NCBI GenBank assembly: GCA_963821495.1
Contig: CAWGEA010000003.1
Coordinates: 868,001-932,000, forward strand
Source: AC-32 sp963821495
Lineage (GTDB): Bacteria > Actinomycetota > Thermoleophilia > Gaiellales > Gaiellaceae
Length of the DNA stretch: 64,000 nucleotides
Direction of reading: 5' to 3'
Under the pieces are notes generated by a model. It ran no database searches. It was not told where the DNA came from and worked only from the letters and a program-made list of their open reading frames with translations. Below, one piece after another: positions 25,603 through 33,723 of the stretch; position 1 is the stretch's first letter, and every line of letters starts with the position of its first letter. The translations under genes and the position numbers were made by a program.

Positions 25603-26621
25603 GACAGCCGCTCGGCCAGGTACTTCACGGCCAGCGGGTAGCGGTACTCGATCCCCGAGTGCGTCGCGTCGAAGAGCTCGAAGAAGTAGTCGGTCACGCC
25701 GACGGCCTCGAGCGCCCGCCGGAACGCCTCGGCGCCCAGGTCGAGGAAGAACTGGTCGCGCTTGCCGCAGTCGACGTAGATCGCGCACAGCGAGCGCAGC
25801 GCGTCGGCGCGCTCGGCCGTCATCCGCACCGGGTCCCAGGCGAGCCAGCGCTCCCACACCTCCGGGCGCAGCTCGCCGGTCTCGGTGTCGTAGGGCAGGT
25901 GCACGGTGCCGTCCTCGTCGGCGGAGTAGCAGGCGGCCATGCACCAGTCGTTGAGCAGCGTCGCGTCGCTGTCCTTGGCGAAGGCCGGCCGCGAGCGGAA
26001 GTCCTCCCAGAACTTGTCGAACGAGCCCTCGTAGCTGTCGCGCAGCGTCCGCACCGACTTGCGGAAGTCGGGCAGGTAGCACATCTCGAAGAGCGCGTCG
26101 CCCGCGTGCGTGGCCAGGCCGCCGAAGACGTCGGGCCGCAGCATCGGGTTCACCATCGCGCCGTAGCCGCCGCTCGACTTGCCGGCGATCCCGCGGTGCG
26201 CCGCCTCGGGCAGCGTCCGGTAATGCGAGTCGACGAACGGTACGAGCTCCTCGACGATGTGCGTGTGGTAGCGGCCGGTACCCGGCGAGTCGATGAACTG
26301 GCTCCCGCCGAGCGACGTCCACGCGTCGAGCCAGACGAGGATCGCCGGCTGCGACTCGCCCTTCGCGAACAGCTCGTCGACGAGCTCCGGGAAGTTGCGC
26401 CGGAAGGCCGTTCGGTTGCGCCACATGTCGAGCTGGCCGGTCAGGCCCTGGATGAGGTAGATCGACGGGTAGCGCCGCTTCTCGTCCTCGTCGTAGCCGG
26501 GCGGCAGATAGACCCAGAGCGGCCGGGTGTGCGGGTCGCCGAGCGCGTTGCCCTGCAGCACCGCGCTCTCGAAGGCGTGCTCCTCGAACCGTCCCGCGAG
26601 CTCGTACGACCAGGGCTCCAT
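25599..26621 (-). CDS. Esterase, enterochelin-esterase-like alpha/beta hydrolase
   Basis: The 340-aa protein belongs to the esterase D/Fes-like alpha/beta hydrolases: LWVYLPPGYDEDEKRRYPSI, ILVWLDAWTSLGGSQF, nucleophile Ser in GIAGKSSGGYGAM (about residue 167) and catalytic His in DATHSGIEYRY near the C-terminus. The substrate is unknown and it has no signal peptide. ATG 26619-26621 has TAGCAT on the same strand 8 nt upstream. It is coupled to the amidase gene that follows. Confidence 0.8.
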   Translation of the reverse strand: MEPWSYELAGRFEEHAFESAVLQGNALGDPHTRPLWVYLPPGYDEDEKRRYPSIYLIQGLTGQLDMWRNRTAFRRNFPELVDELFAKGESQPAILVWLDAWTSLGGSQFIDSPGTGRYHTHIVEELVPFVDSHYRTLPEAAHRGIAGKSSGGYGAMVNPMLRPDVFGGLATHAGDALFEMCYLPDFRKSVRTLRDSYEGSFDKFWEDFRSRPAFAKDSDATLLNDWCMAACYSADEDGTVHLPYDTETGELRPEVWERWLAWDPVRMTAERADALRSLCAIYVDCGKRDQFFLDLGAEAFRRALEAVGVTDYFFELFDATHSGIEYRYPLAVKYLAERLS

Positions 26622-26632
26622 CGCCCTGGATG

Positions 26633-27610
26633 CTACGCAGCCGCGGGCGCCGGCGTGACCGGCAGGCCTTCGCGCTCGAGCAGCTGGCGCAGCATGTGCG
26701 CGTTCACGGGTGCCTGTGCGACCTCGGCGCCCTCCTCGGCGGGGCTCTCGAGGCTCGGCAGCTTGGGCATCCGCGAGCGACCGTTGTTGTTGAACATCGC
26801 GTAGACGTTCTCCGCGCGCCCGGAAAGCTCGGCCAGCGGGCCGACCCACTCGCCCAGCTCCTGCTCGGAGTAGAGGTAGTCGAAGCGCTCGGCCGCGCTG
26901 CCGGTGCGCTTGTTCCAGGTCGAGGCGTTGCGGCCGTGGAAGCGGATGTAGCCGGTCGGGGTAGTGGTGGCGACGACCGTGGGGGAGACGTTGCGGGCCT
27001 CCAGCCGCGGCGCGTCGACGATCACGTAGCTCATGTGGTGGCGCTCGAGGAAGGCGAGCGTCTCGGCGCGGTTCTCGTCGTCGAGCCAGCTCGCGTGCCG
27101 GAACTCGACCAGCATCTCGTCGCCGCCGAGCTGGCCCTGCGCCCACTCGAGGTACTCGAGCGAGGCGGGCTTGAAGACGACGTAGGGCGGGAGCTGCATC
27201 AGGATCCCCCCGAGCTTGCCGGCCTCCCGCAGCGGCGAGAGCGCGTCGTGGAAGCGGCGGAAGACCTCGGCCCGGAACTCGCGTGACGGTCGCTCCACGC
27301 GGCCGCGCTTGTCGAGCGGCGCCTCCTCGCGCAGGTCGGGCGGCAGCTGCTCGGCCTTGACCGGGTGGCGCGTCATCACGCCGAAGGCCTTCACGTGCAT
27401 GACGAAGCCCTCGGGTGTCCGCTCGGCCCAGTGCCCGACCATGTGCTCGTCCGGGAGCCGGTAGTAGGTCGAGTTCGCCTCGACGACGTCGAAACGATCG
27501 GTGTAGTAGCGCAGCCGCTCCTCGGCGCCCTTGATCCCCGGCGGGTAGAAGTACTTCGTCAGCGACTCGTCGGCCCAGGAGCAGGTGCCGATCCGGATCG
27601 TCGCGGCCAC
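26633..27610 (-). CDS. DUF72 (YecE-like) TIM-barrel protein
   Basis: The 325-aa protein starts with IRIGTCSWADESLTKYFYPP, contains FDVVEANSTYYRLP, MLVEFRHASW and YIRFHGRN, the conserved segments of DUF72/YecE. The fold resembles a TIM barrel with a possible metal or sugar site; the function is unknown in the family. GTG 27608-27610 is chosen because TACGAT (revcomp of 27617-27622) lies 6 nt upstream and the conserved domain begins five residues later. Confidence 0.85.
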   Translation of the reverse strand: MAATIRIGTCSWADESLTKYFYPPGIKGAEERLRYYTDRFDVVEANSTYYRLPDEHMVGHWAERTPEGFVMHVKAFGVMTRHPVKAEQLPPDLREEAPLDKRGRVERPSREFRAEVFRRFHDALSPLREAGKLGGILMQLPPYVVFKPASLEYLEWAQGQLGGDEMLVEFRHASWLDDENRAETLAFLERHHMSYVIVDAPRLEARNVSPTVVATTTPTGYIRFHGRNASTWNKRTGSAAERFDYLYSEQELGEWVGPLAELSGRAENVYAMFNNNGRSRMPKLPSLESPAEEGAEVAQAPVNAHMLRQLLEREGLPVTPAPAAA

Positions 27611-27706
27611 TGCCTGATCGTACGCGGCGTCGACCGTCACGTAGACGGGCTCGAGCACGCCAACGGCACGGCGCAGCCGCCCGGGCGGTCCAGGTGGGCG
27701 TCCGGC

Positions 27707-27907
27707 CTACTCGCCGAGACGGTCGATGTCGCCGATGTTGGCGCCGCCGGCGCGCCGCGCGACACGCTCGTCGGCGGCCTCGCCCCAGCGGTCGCCCTGA
27801 CTGTGGGCGCGCTCCGCGGCGCTCTCGACGGCCTCGTCCTCGGCGCGCTTCACGGCGTCTTCGTGCTGCTGCTCGCGCCGCCTGGCGAACCACGATCGAA
27901 TGCTCAT
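27707..27907 (-). CDS. Small charged hypothetical protein, 66 aa
   Basis: The product is mostly one charged helix (RREQQHEDAVKRAEDEAVES) followed by a Gly-rich end. No family recognised. ATG 27905-27907 has the best -10 in the window, TACAAT (revcomp of 27914-27919), 6 nt upstream, so it is very likely a real, leaderless gene. It lies just outside the boundary of the candidate relic island. Confidence 0.65.
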   Translation of the reverse strand: MSIRSWFARRREQQHEDAVKRAEDEAVESAAERAHSQGDRWGEAADERVARRAGGANIGDIDRLGE

Positions 27908-27949
27908 GCCGCGATTGTAGAAGCGAAGCGGCTCCGGAGTCGAACGCGT

Positions 27950-27984
27950 CGCTCTCCCACTCGACCCGGGCGAGGGGGAGAGCG
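27950..27984. terminator. GC-rich hairpin beside the att-like repeat
   Basis: CGCTCTCCC (27950-27958) pairs with GGGAGAGCG (27976-27984), and the loop holds a smaller CTCG/CGAG pair. There is no T-run, so it may be a factor-independent hairpin without tail or a structural remnant. The rest of 27908-28137 holds no gene that I can support. Confidence 0.4.
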
Positions 27985-28137
27985 GCGCTGACGAGATCCA
28001 GACCATGGGCTTGGCGAACCTAGCCGTACCGGCGTGATCTCCCGCCCCTCTGCCCGCCACGCTGAGCGCAAAGTGACGCGCGTGGAGTCGCCGAGGACGC
28101 CTGCGGCGACTCACGCGGCACGGTGGGAGGGGAAGAC

Positions 28138-29040
28138 ATGAAGACGAAGCGAACCTGGTGGGCGCTGGCCGTGGGCATCGTCGTTCTGCTGGCCAGCTCG
28201 ACCGCACTCGGAAGCTCGGCCGCGCAGAATCGACGGTTCCAGCGGACGTTCGTGTGCGTGAACAAGCACAACGGCCTGATCAAGGTCATCTCTCGGCGGC
28301 AGAAGAACCGCTGCGCGCCGGGCTGGAAGCGCTACCGCGTCTCCGACCTCTTCGGCAAGGGGATGCGCGGAGCCCGGGGCATTCCCGGTGCTGGCGGTCC
28401 GCAGGGTCCCGCGGGGCCGGCCGGAGCGGCCGGACCGCGCGGCGAGCGCGGCCTGACCGGCGCTCATGGTGCTGTCGGGCCCGCAGGTCCTGCAGGTGCA
28501 CTCGGCCCGATGGGCCCGGCCGGCCCGATCGGCGCAACCGGGGCAACCGGGGCGACGGGTTCTCAGGGGTCCCAGGGCGACCCAGGCCTGAACGGCGCGA
28601 ACGGTCAAGACGGCGCGGTGGGCGCGACCGGTGCGGCCGGTCCTGCCGGGCCGGCTGGACCGGCCGGTCCGCAGGGCGCGCAGGGCCCCGCCGGTTCTCC
28701 GGGAAGCACGGGCCCGGCCGGCCCGACCGGCGCGATGGGCCCGATGGGGCCCCAGGGCCCGGCAGGAGCCGACGGCCTGAACGGGTCGGCGGTGGTGACC
28801 GCCACCGACACCTCGACGGTCGTCGACGCCAACGCCATCGTCACGGCGACCGCGACCTGCCCCGCCGGCCACGTCGCCATCTCGGGCGGCTTCCTCGAAG
28901 CCGGCGCCACGTCGCCGAGCGTGCTCGAGAGCCATGCGACGGCGGCCTTCGCCGGGTGGGTGGCAAAGGCGAAGACTCAGGGGAACTCGCAGCAGAGCGT
29001 CAGCCTGACCGTGTACGCGTACTGCGTGCCCTCTGCCTGA
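28138..29040 (+). CDS. Secreted collagen-like (Gly-X-Y) protein
   Basis: The 300-aa protein has a signal peptide (KRTWWALAVGIVVLLASSTA), a short Cys-containing linker (TFVCVNKHNG, NRCAPGW), then about 45 Gly-X-Y triplets (residues 77-217) rich in GPA, GPQ, GAT and GPM, and a C-terminal 80-residue domain with two Cys. The repeats should form a trimeric collagen helix outside the cell, perhaps a surface fibre. The fairly uniform repeats are prone to change in length. ATG 28138 is preferred over GTG 28123 because GGGAGGGG stands just before it. Confidence 0.85.
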   Translation: MKTKRTWWALAVGIVVLLASSTALGSSAAQNRRFQRTFVCVNKHNGLIKVISRRQKNRCAPGWKRYRVSDLFGKGMRGARGIPGAGGPQGPAGPAGAAGPRGERGLTGAHGAVGPAGPAGALGPMGPAGPIGATGATGATGSQGSQGDPGLNGANGQDGAVGATGAAGPAGPAGPAGPQGAQGPAGSPGSTGPAGPTGAMGPMGPQGPAGADGLNGSAVVTATDTSTVVDANAIVTATATCPAGHVAISGGFLEAGATSPSVLESHATAAFAGWVAKAKTQGNSQQSVSLTVYAYCVPSA

Positions 29041-29042
29041 AC

Positions 29043-29083
29043 GGCGCGCCAGGGGGCCGGTGCTGCCGGCCCCCTGGCGCGCC
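29043..29083 (+). terminator. 18-bp perfect hairpin after the collagen-like gene
   Basis: The arms 29043-29060 and 29066-29083 are perfectly complementary around a TGCTG loop. The first stem segment is GGCGCGCCAGGGGGCCGG. No T-tract follows (TGGCAAAGG), so termination would rely on the very stable stem. It starts 3 bp after the stop codon. Confidence 0.7.
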
Positions 29084-29224
29084 TGGCAAAGGGAGCGGCG
29101 GCTCGAGCTTCTGCGCCCTGGTCGATGCTGAGGTCGCGGGTTTCCCGAGCCGGGGTCGGGGTCGCCCCCGATGCCGCGAGGGACCGCTCCTGCGAGCATC
29201 GAGGAGCAAATTGGAGCGGTGACG

Positions 29225-30115
29225 ATGACTCGACCGGAACAGCTCTTGCTCGCGGTCGGTGTGTTCCTTCTGAGTCTCGCTGTCGGCTCGATCGCCGCTG
29301 CGAGCGGCAGCGGTCAAGCCGGAGAACGTAGGCAGCGCATCGACACGCGGATCGTCTTCGAGAACAACCGGACATGCGCTGGAGGAAACGACTGCGGTCG
29401 AGGAGAGATCGCAGTCGTCAATCTCAATGGGAGTGGCTTCCGGCGGCTCACGCACGACCTCATCTCCGAGGAGAGCGCGGCTTGGTCGCCGGCGAAGCGC
29501 CGAATCGCCTTCTACCGAAACCTCAACATCTGGGTGATGGACGCCAACGGGCACCACCAGAGGCGGCTGTCCGACACGGCCTACGCGAATGAGCCGGACT
29601 GGTCGCCGAACGGCCGCCAGCTCGTCTTCTCGGGCGGCGTCACCGGCTACGGCGGCCTCTGGACGATGAACGTCACGACCGGGCGGAAGACTCGCGTGCT
29701 TTGGGGGAAAGCGAGCGCCGATGCGCCCGCCTGGTCGCCCGACGGCACGCGGATCGCCTTCGGCAGCAACCGCAGCGGCACCGAGCAGATCTGGATCCTG
29801 CGACTGCGGGATCACCACTTGACCCAGATCACGAGGCCGATCAGCTCGCCGCACGAGATGAGCTACATGCCGGCATGGTCACCCGACGGGCGCCGGATCG
29901 CCGTCTGGCGCGACGGCTACATCTGGGTGATCAGGGCGGATGGCAGCCATGCCCGCCCCGTGGGTGTCACCGCCGACGAGTTCACCTGGTCTGCAGACGG
30001 CAAGTGGATCGTCTTCAGCGAGAAGAGCCTGTACGCAGTCCACCAAGACGGGAGCGGCCGGCATCTGATCAGGCGCGAGGCCGGTCGGTGGGGAGATACA
30101 GGCCCTGACGGCTAG
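29225..30115 (+). CDS. Secreted TolB/WD40-like beta-propeller protein
   Basis: The 296-aa product has a signal peptide (LLLAVGVFLLSLAVGSIAAA) and at least five WD40-like/PD40 repeats, each with a (A/D)WSP-(D/N)G-(R/K)-IAF core, as in AWSPDGTRIAFGSNRSGTEQ. Such propellers bind partner proteins or peptides outside the cell. ATG 29225 is supported by GGAG 8 nt upstream. It lies within the candidate island and has looser codon use than core genes. Confidence 0.75.
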   Translation: MTRPEQLLLAVGVFLLSLAVGSIAAASGSGQAGERRQRIDTRIVFENNRTCAGGNDCGRGEIAVVNLNGSGFRRLTHDLISEESAAWSPAKRRIAFYRNLNIWVMDANGHHQRRLSDTAYANEPDWSPNGRQLVFSGGVTGYGGLWTMNVTTGRKTRVLWGKASADAPAWSPDGTRIAFGSNRSGTEQIWILRLRDHHLTQITRPISSPHEMSYMPAWSPDGRRIAVWRDGYIWVIRADGSHARPVGVTADEFTWSADGKWIVFSEKSLYAVHQDGSGRHLIRREAGRWGDTGPDG

Positions 30116-30268
30116 CCGTACTTGCGGCTGAAGGCAAGCTCGAGCTTCTGCGTCTGCCTGAATGTCAGCGCGTTGCAGACCTTCCGTTGCCACGCGTCCT
30201 CGGCTAGCTGTTACCGACGGGTTACGCGCGCCTGCCATGCTGCGCGCTTGCGCACCGTCTCGAGCACG

Positions 30269-31312
30269 ATGCACAGGCGAGTCCTGATGGCGGTTCTGGC
30301 GGCGATCGTCCTCCCGGGCGCTGTCTCGGCTGCTGCTGGGGGCACACCCTCGCGGATCGTGATCCACACGACAGGCGAAATCGAGGCCATCGCCCTGGAC
30401 GGCCATCGCATCGCCTACTCGCGCGCAGCCCTCGCTCCACGCTGCCACGCGGTCGTCGTCGTCGACACCATCAGCGGCAGGAAGACGTTCGTCGGCGGTG
30501 CCGGCAAGACGCCGACCTGCGACGCCGGAACGCGGATACTGGCCCTCGCCGGCAGCCAGGTCGCCTGGCTCGTCGAGGGCGAGTCGAATACGGAGCTCTG
30601 GGGGTTCCTGCAGGCGGCGTCGCTGCCGCGGCCCAAGGAGCATCGGCTCGCCTCGGCGCTCACGAATTTCGACCCGCTACCGGCCTCGGGAGACCGCCTC
30701 GCCGATCTCGTCGGCGGCGGGAGCCTGCTCGTCGTCAACCGCTGGTGGGTGAAGAGGAACGCTGCCCCCGGGAGGACGGTGCTGTACACGATCGGGCCGA
30801 TGGGCCTGCACCGGATCCTCGCCAGCCCGCAACCGATCTTCGCGCAAGCCGCCGATGGTGACCGGATCGCAGTCCTACGACTGGCGCCTTACCACAAGCG
30901 GCGGCTGGAGATCTACGGCCAGAGCGGACGGCGCCAACTCGCGATCGGCCTCCGCCGGCCGCTTCCCGGCAATTACCGCGGCGATGGGATCGCGCTGCAG
31001 GGTCCTCACCTGCTCGTACTGAGCGGGCAGCGGCTGCTGGTGTACGACTCGCAAACGGGCGCCCTCCGGCACAGCTGGCCGGTGCCGGGTCGCGCGACGA
31101 ACCTGGATGCCTGCGGTGGGATTGCCGCCTACGCGGAGTCGGGCGCGTTGCACGTCCTGCGACTGTCGACCGGCAAAGACGTCGTCTTCGATCGGGGGGA
31201 ATTTCATACGCTGCGCAACCTCGAGCTCGGCCCCACGGGCCTCGCCTACATCAAGGGGAACCGGACGATCGTCTTCGTACCGCTCAAGCGCGTGCTGGCA
31301 GCGGTTTCCTAG
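30269..31312 (+). CDS. Secreted protein, probable beta-propeller
   Basis: The 347-aa product starts MHRRVLMAVLAAIVLPGAVS, a good signal peptide, followed by repeated strands with IALDGHRIAYSR, GDRIAVLRLAPYH and LRLSTGKDVVF, a weak propeller pattern like that of the preceding gene. The two may be distant relatives. Longer reading from 30122 lacks coding character. No Shine-Dalgarno is obvious. Function unknown. Confidence 0.65.
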   Translation: MHRRVLMAVLAAIVLPGAVSAAAGGTPSRIVIHTTGEIEAIALDGHRIAYSRAALAPRCHAVVVVDTISGRKTFVGGAGKTPTCDAGTRILALAGSQVAWLVEGESNTELWGFLQAASLPRPKEHRLASALTNFDPLPASGDRLADLVGGGSLLVVNRWWVKRNAAPGRTVLYTIGPMGLHRILASPQPIFAQAADGDRIAVLRLAPYHKRRLEIYGQSGRRQLAIGLRRPLPGNYRGDGIALQGPHLLVLSGQRLLVYDSQTGALRHSWPVPGRATNLDACGGIAAYAESGALHVLRLSTGKDVVFDRGEFHTLRNLELGPTGLAYIKGNRTIVFVPLKRVLAAVS

Positions 31313-31405
31313 CCGAAGGGCCTCTTTCCTCCCGGAGTCTCGCTCTCCAGACTCAGCGTGCCTTCTCGGCCCCGGAGAGGAGCGGCGTCGACCTCGCAGG
31401 GCCGA

Positions 31406-31588
31406 CTACGGCGGCGGGATGTACGTCCAGTCGGTGTTTGTCCGACCGGGCGGCAACTCGACGCCCTTGCCCATCTCGCCTTCGCTCCGCTCGTGCTCGT
31501 ACAGCGCGTTCTCGACTCTCGCCTGGTCTTGTAAGTGCCTGGCTCGCTGGTGCCTCTGTCGAAGCCTGCGCCAGAAGTTCGCGAGCAC
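31406..31588 (-). CDS. Small basic protein, 60 aa, leaderless
   Basis: The product has an N-terminal basic helix (LANFWRRLRQRHQRARHLQ) and a proline-rich tail ending TNTDWTYIPPP. Start GTG 31586-31588 follows TAGAGT (revcomp of 31595-31600) by 6 nt, matching the leaderless promoter rule of this window, which is the main reason to accept it. No family recognised. 31589-31765 holds no other gene that I can support. Confidence 0.5.
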   Translation of the reverse strand: MLANFWRRLRQRHQRARHLQDQARVENALYEHERSEGEMGKGVELPPGRTNTDWTYIPPP

Positions 31589-31765
31589 GGAACAACTCTA
31601 TTCGCACGCAGCGCCGGAATGTGGTTGCGGCCGTGCTGCAGTCAGGAGAGCTCCCGCATCTGAGCCTGCTCGACACGCTCGACTCCGTGCGAGCCAGTTG
31701 CGCGCCAGTGAGCGCTAGATTCCAGCGGTCTCTGGCGGTTTCAAGTGATACGACGAGTCGAGGAT

Positions 31766-31791
31766 AAAAACGTTTCCGACAACGCCGAAAC
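31766..31791 (-). terminator. Probable terminator of tRNA-Sec
   Basis: On the minus strand GTTTC (revcomp of 31787-31791) pairs with GAAAC (revcomp of 31772-31776) and is followed, after one G-C step, by TTTTT (31766-31770). It lies 30 bp beyond the mature 3' end of tRNA-Sec. Confidence 0.55.
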
Positions 31792-31820
31792 TCGCTTAAG
31801 GAGGCGGGCTTCGGCTCAAC

Positions 31821-31912
31821 GGAGCGGCGCCGGAGTCGAACCGACCGAGCCGTGGGCTGCACGACCGCACTGGTTTTGAAGACCAGCTGGGCCACCGGGC
31901 CCATGCCGCTCC
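31821..31912 (-). tRNA. selC: tRNA-Sec (anticodon TCA)
   Basis: The 92-nt gene has the long 8-bp acceptor stem typical of selenocysteine tRNA (GGAGCGGC pairing with GCCGCTCC), a long variable arm (about GGTCGTGCAGCCCACGGCT) and anticodon TCA (revcomp of 31877-31879), with the T-loop GGTTCGACTCC. CCA is not encoded. It reads UGA as Sec with SelB, and is charged with Ser and converted by SelA. TAAGCT (revcomp of 31920-31925) lies 7 nt before the first base, so transcription may begin at the mature 5' end. Confidence 0.95.
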
Positions 31913-31996
31913 ACCGACGAGCTTAGACTCGACACGCGGTGCACAGCGTGCTCGCATGCGTTGCGGGGACGGCCGCTTGCATGGTCGGCGAGTTCC

Positions 31997-33703
31997 TCAG
32001 CGACGGCGCGAGGCCCTGAGGCGCCGCTCGTCGCCGACGCGGAGGGTGATCCCGTCGGCGTCGAAGCGCTCGAGCAGGAGCTGCGCGGTGCGGCGCGAGA
32101 CGCCGAGGGCGTCGCGGAAGCCCGCGAGCGTGATCGGCGAAAGCGTCTCGAGCGTCTCGCGGCCGCGGTCGTACAGCGCCGCCGAGACCGCGTAGCCGTC
32201 GCCGACGCGCTTCAGCGTCCCGCGCTCCTCGAGGAAGCCGGCCAGACGGGAGTCTTCGACGCGCGCGAGGTCCTCGGCCGCGAGGCGCGCCTCCAGCTCC
32301 GCCGCGGCCGCGGCCTGGTCGCCGAGCTCCGGCGCCACGCCGGGAGCGTAGGCCCTTCCGTCGCGCCGCTCGACATGCAGCGCCTGCAGGACGGCCGGCG
32401 CCCACGGCTCCGGCGGCAGGAGCTCGCCGAGCGGGATCCCCGGGTCGAGCGGCGAGGTGCGCGCGCGCTCCTGCAACCGCGCCCGCACAGACTCGCGCTG
32501 CTCCTCGAGCCACTCGGGCGAGAAGAACCAGTCGCCCGCGTGCTCGACGGCCGCGAGCCCGTGCGCGAGCTCGGCGGGCGGAAGCAGGCCGCGGGCCTGC
32601 AGCGCCGCCCCGGTGACCGGCTCATGGACGAGGGCGCGCACGATCGCCCCCGGGTCGCCTGTCTCGAGCACCTCCAGCCGGCGCGGGTCGAAGCGCCGAG
32701 GCGGCGAGGGGTCGAGCACGACGCCGCCGCCGACGGTCGTCTCCGTCCGCAGCACGACGCGGTCGCCGCGCGCGGCCACGACAGGCTCGCGCAGGCGCAG
32801 CTGGGCGAACCGCCCCTCGCGCACGACGCGCGCCGCGACGTCGCTCGTGCCGACGTGGACGGTGACTGCGGGCGGCACCGGCTCGAGCTCCTCCAGCGCG
32901 ACGTCGAGCCGCCAGCTGACCGGGTACGCGCCCGGCTCGACGAGCGCCTCGCCCCGGCGCAGCTGTGAGCGCGAGATCCCGGGGAGGTTGACGGCGACGC
33001 GCTGGCCGGCGTCCGCGCGTGTGACCGGAAGGTCGTGCACCTGAACGCTGCGCGCGCGCGTGCGCAGGCCGGCCGGCTCGACGCGTAGCTCGTCGCCGGG
33101 CGCGATTGCGCCGGACCACAGGGTCCCGGTGACGACGGTGCCCGCGCCGGCGATCGTGAAGGCGCGGTCGACGTAGAGCCGCGTCGGCGCCTCGTGCCCG
33201 CGGGCGGGAGCCTCCGCCGCCGCGCGCTCGAGCGCTGCGCGCAGCTCGTCGAGGCCCGCGCCCGTCTTCGCGCTGACCGCGACGACCTCCGCCTCCGGCA
33301 CGAGCTCCTGCGCCTCCGCGACGGCGAGCTCGAGCGTCTCCGCATCGACCGCGTCGGCCTTGGTCACGGCCACGACTCCGCGCCCGATCCCGAGCAGCCG
33401 CAAGATCGCCAGGTGCTCGTGCGTCTGGGGCCGCGCGCCCTCGCCGGCGTCGATCACCAGCAGGAAGAGGTCGATCCCGGTCGCGCCCGCGACCATGGTG
33501 CGCACGAAGCGCTCGTGGCCGGGCACGTCGATCAGCGACAGGCGCGTTCCGTCATGGAGCTCGAGCGGTGCGTAGCCGAGCGCAATCGAGATCCCGCGCT
33601 CCTGCTCCTCGGGCAGGCGGTCGGTGTCCTTGCCCGTCAGCGCCCGCACGAGCCACGTCTTGCCGTGGTCGATGTGTCCCGCGGTGCCGACGGTCAGCGC
33701 CAC
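31997..33703 (-). CDS. selB: Selenocysteine-specific elongation factor SelB
   Basis: The 568-aa GTPase has G1 GTAGHIDHGKT (residues 6-16), RGISIALGYA in place of the EF-Tu switch I, G3 DVPGHERFV, G4 TKAD, then two beta-barrel domains and C-terminal winged-helix repeats that bind the SECIS RNA (FRDALGVSRRTAQLLLERFD is the last). It delivers Sec-tRNA to UGA. GTG 33701-33703 follows TAGCGT (revcomp of 33710-33715) by 6 nt. It is just upstream of selC's promoter in the gene cluster selA-GNAT-selB-selC, all on one strand. Confidence 0.95.
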   Translation of the reverse strand: MALTVGTAGHIDHGKTWLVRALTGKDTDRLPEEQERGISIALGYAPLELHDGTRLSLIDVPGHERFVRTMVAGATGIDLFLLVIDAGEGARPQTHEHLAILRLLGIGRGVVAVTKADAVDAETLELAVAEAQELVPEAEVVAVSAKTGAGLDELRAALERAAAEAPARGHEAPTRLYVDRAFTIAGAGTVVTGTLWSGAIAPGDELRVEPAGLRTRARSVQVHDLPVTRADAGQRVAVNLPGISRSQLRRGEALVEPGAYPVSWRLDVALEELEPVPPAVTVHVGTSDVAARVVREGRFAQLRLREPVVAARGDRVVLRTETTVGGGVVLDPSPPRRFDPRRLEVLETGDPGAIVRALVHEPVTGAALQARGLLPPAELAHGLAAVEHAGDWFFSPEWLEEQRESVRARLQERARTSPLDPGIPLGELLPPEPWAPAVLQALHVERRDGRAYAPGVAPELGDQAAAAAELEARLAAEDLARVEDSRLAGFLEERGTLKRVGDGYAVSAALYDRGRETLETLSPITLAGFRDALGVSRRTAQLLLERFDADGITLRVGDERRLRASRRR

Positions 33704-33723
33704 GAGAGCACGCTACCGACGGG

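Larger units (their letters stand above)
27925..31841. mobile_element. Candidate relic element at the tRNA-Sec 3' end
   Basis: The first 21 bases at 31821-31841 are the 3' end of tRNA-Sec (read on the minus strand). A near copy lies at 27925-27945, same orientation, with 19 of 21 identities and mismatches only at the second and ninth bases. The match begins exactly at the mature 3' terminus, as expected for attL/attR of an element that integrates into a tRNA gene. Between them are three secreted-protein genes and one small gene. No integrase remains, so this is an inference. Confidence 0.35.

Noticed and set aside
27923..27998. A functional tRNA gene at the tRNA-Sec-like sequence
   Set aside because: Only the last 21 nt match; no T-stem pairing, anticodon arm or acceptor 5' strand is present, so it is at most an attachment-site remnant.
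28360..28790. Repeats in the collagen-like gene as a CRISPR array
   Set aside because: The repeats follow the codons of Gly-X-Y triplets without constant spacers; this is protein repetition.
31353..31904. A 183-codon minus-strand frame that begins inside tRNA-Sec
   Set aside because: Its first codons (MGPVAQLVFK) are the sense reading of the tRNA itself, and it overlaps the supported 60-aa gene in another frame. tRNA genes often give such false frames.
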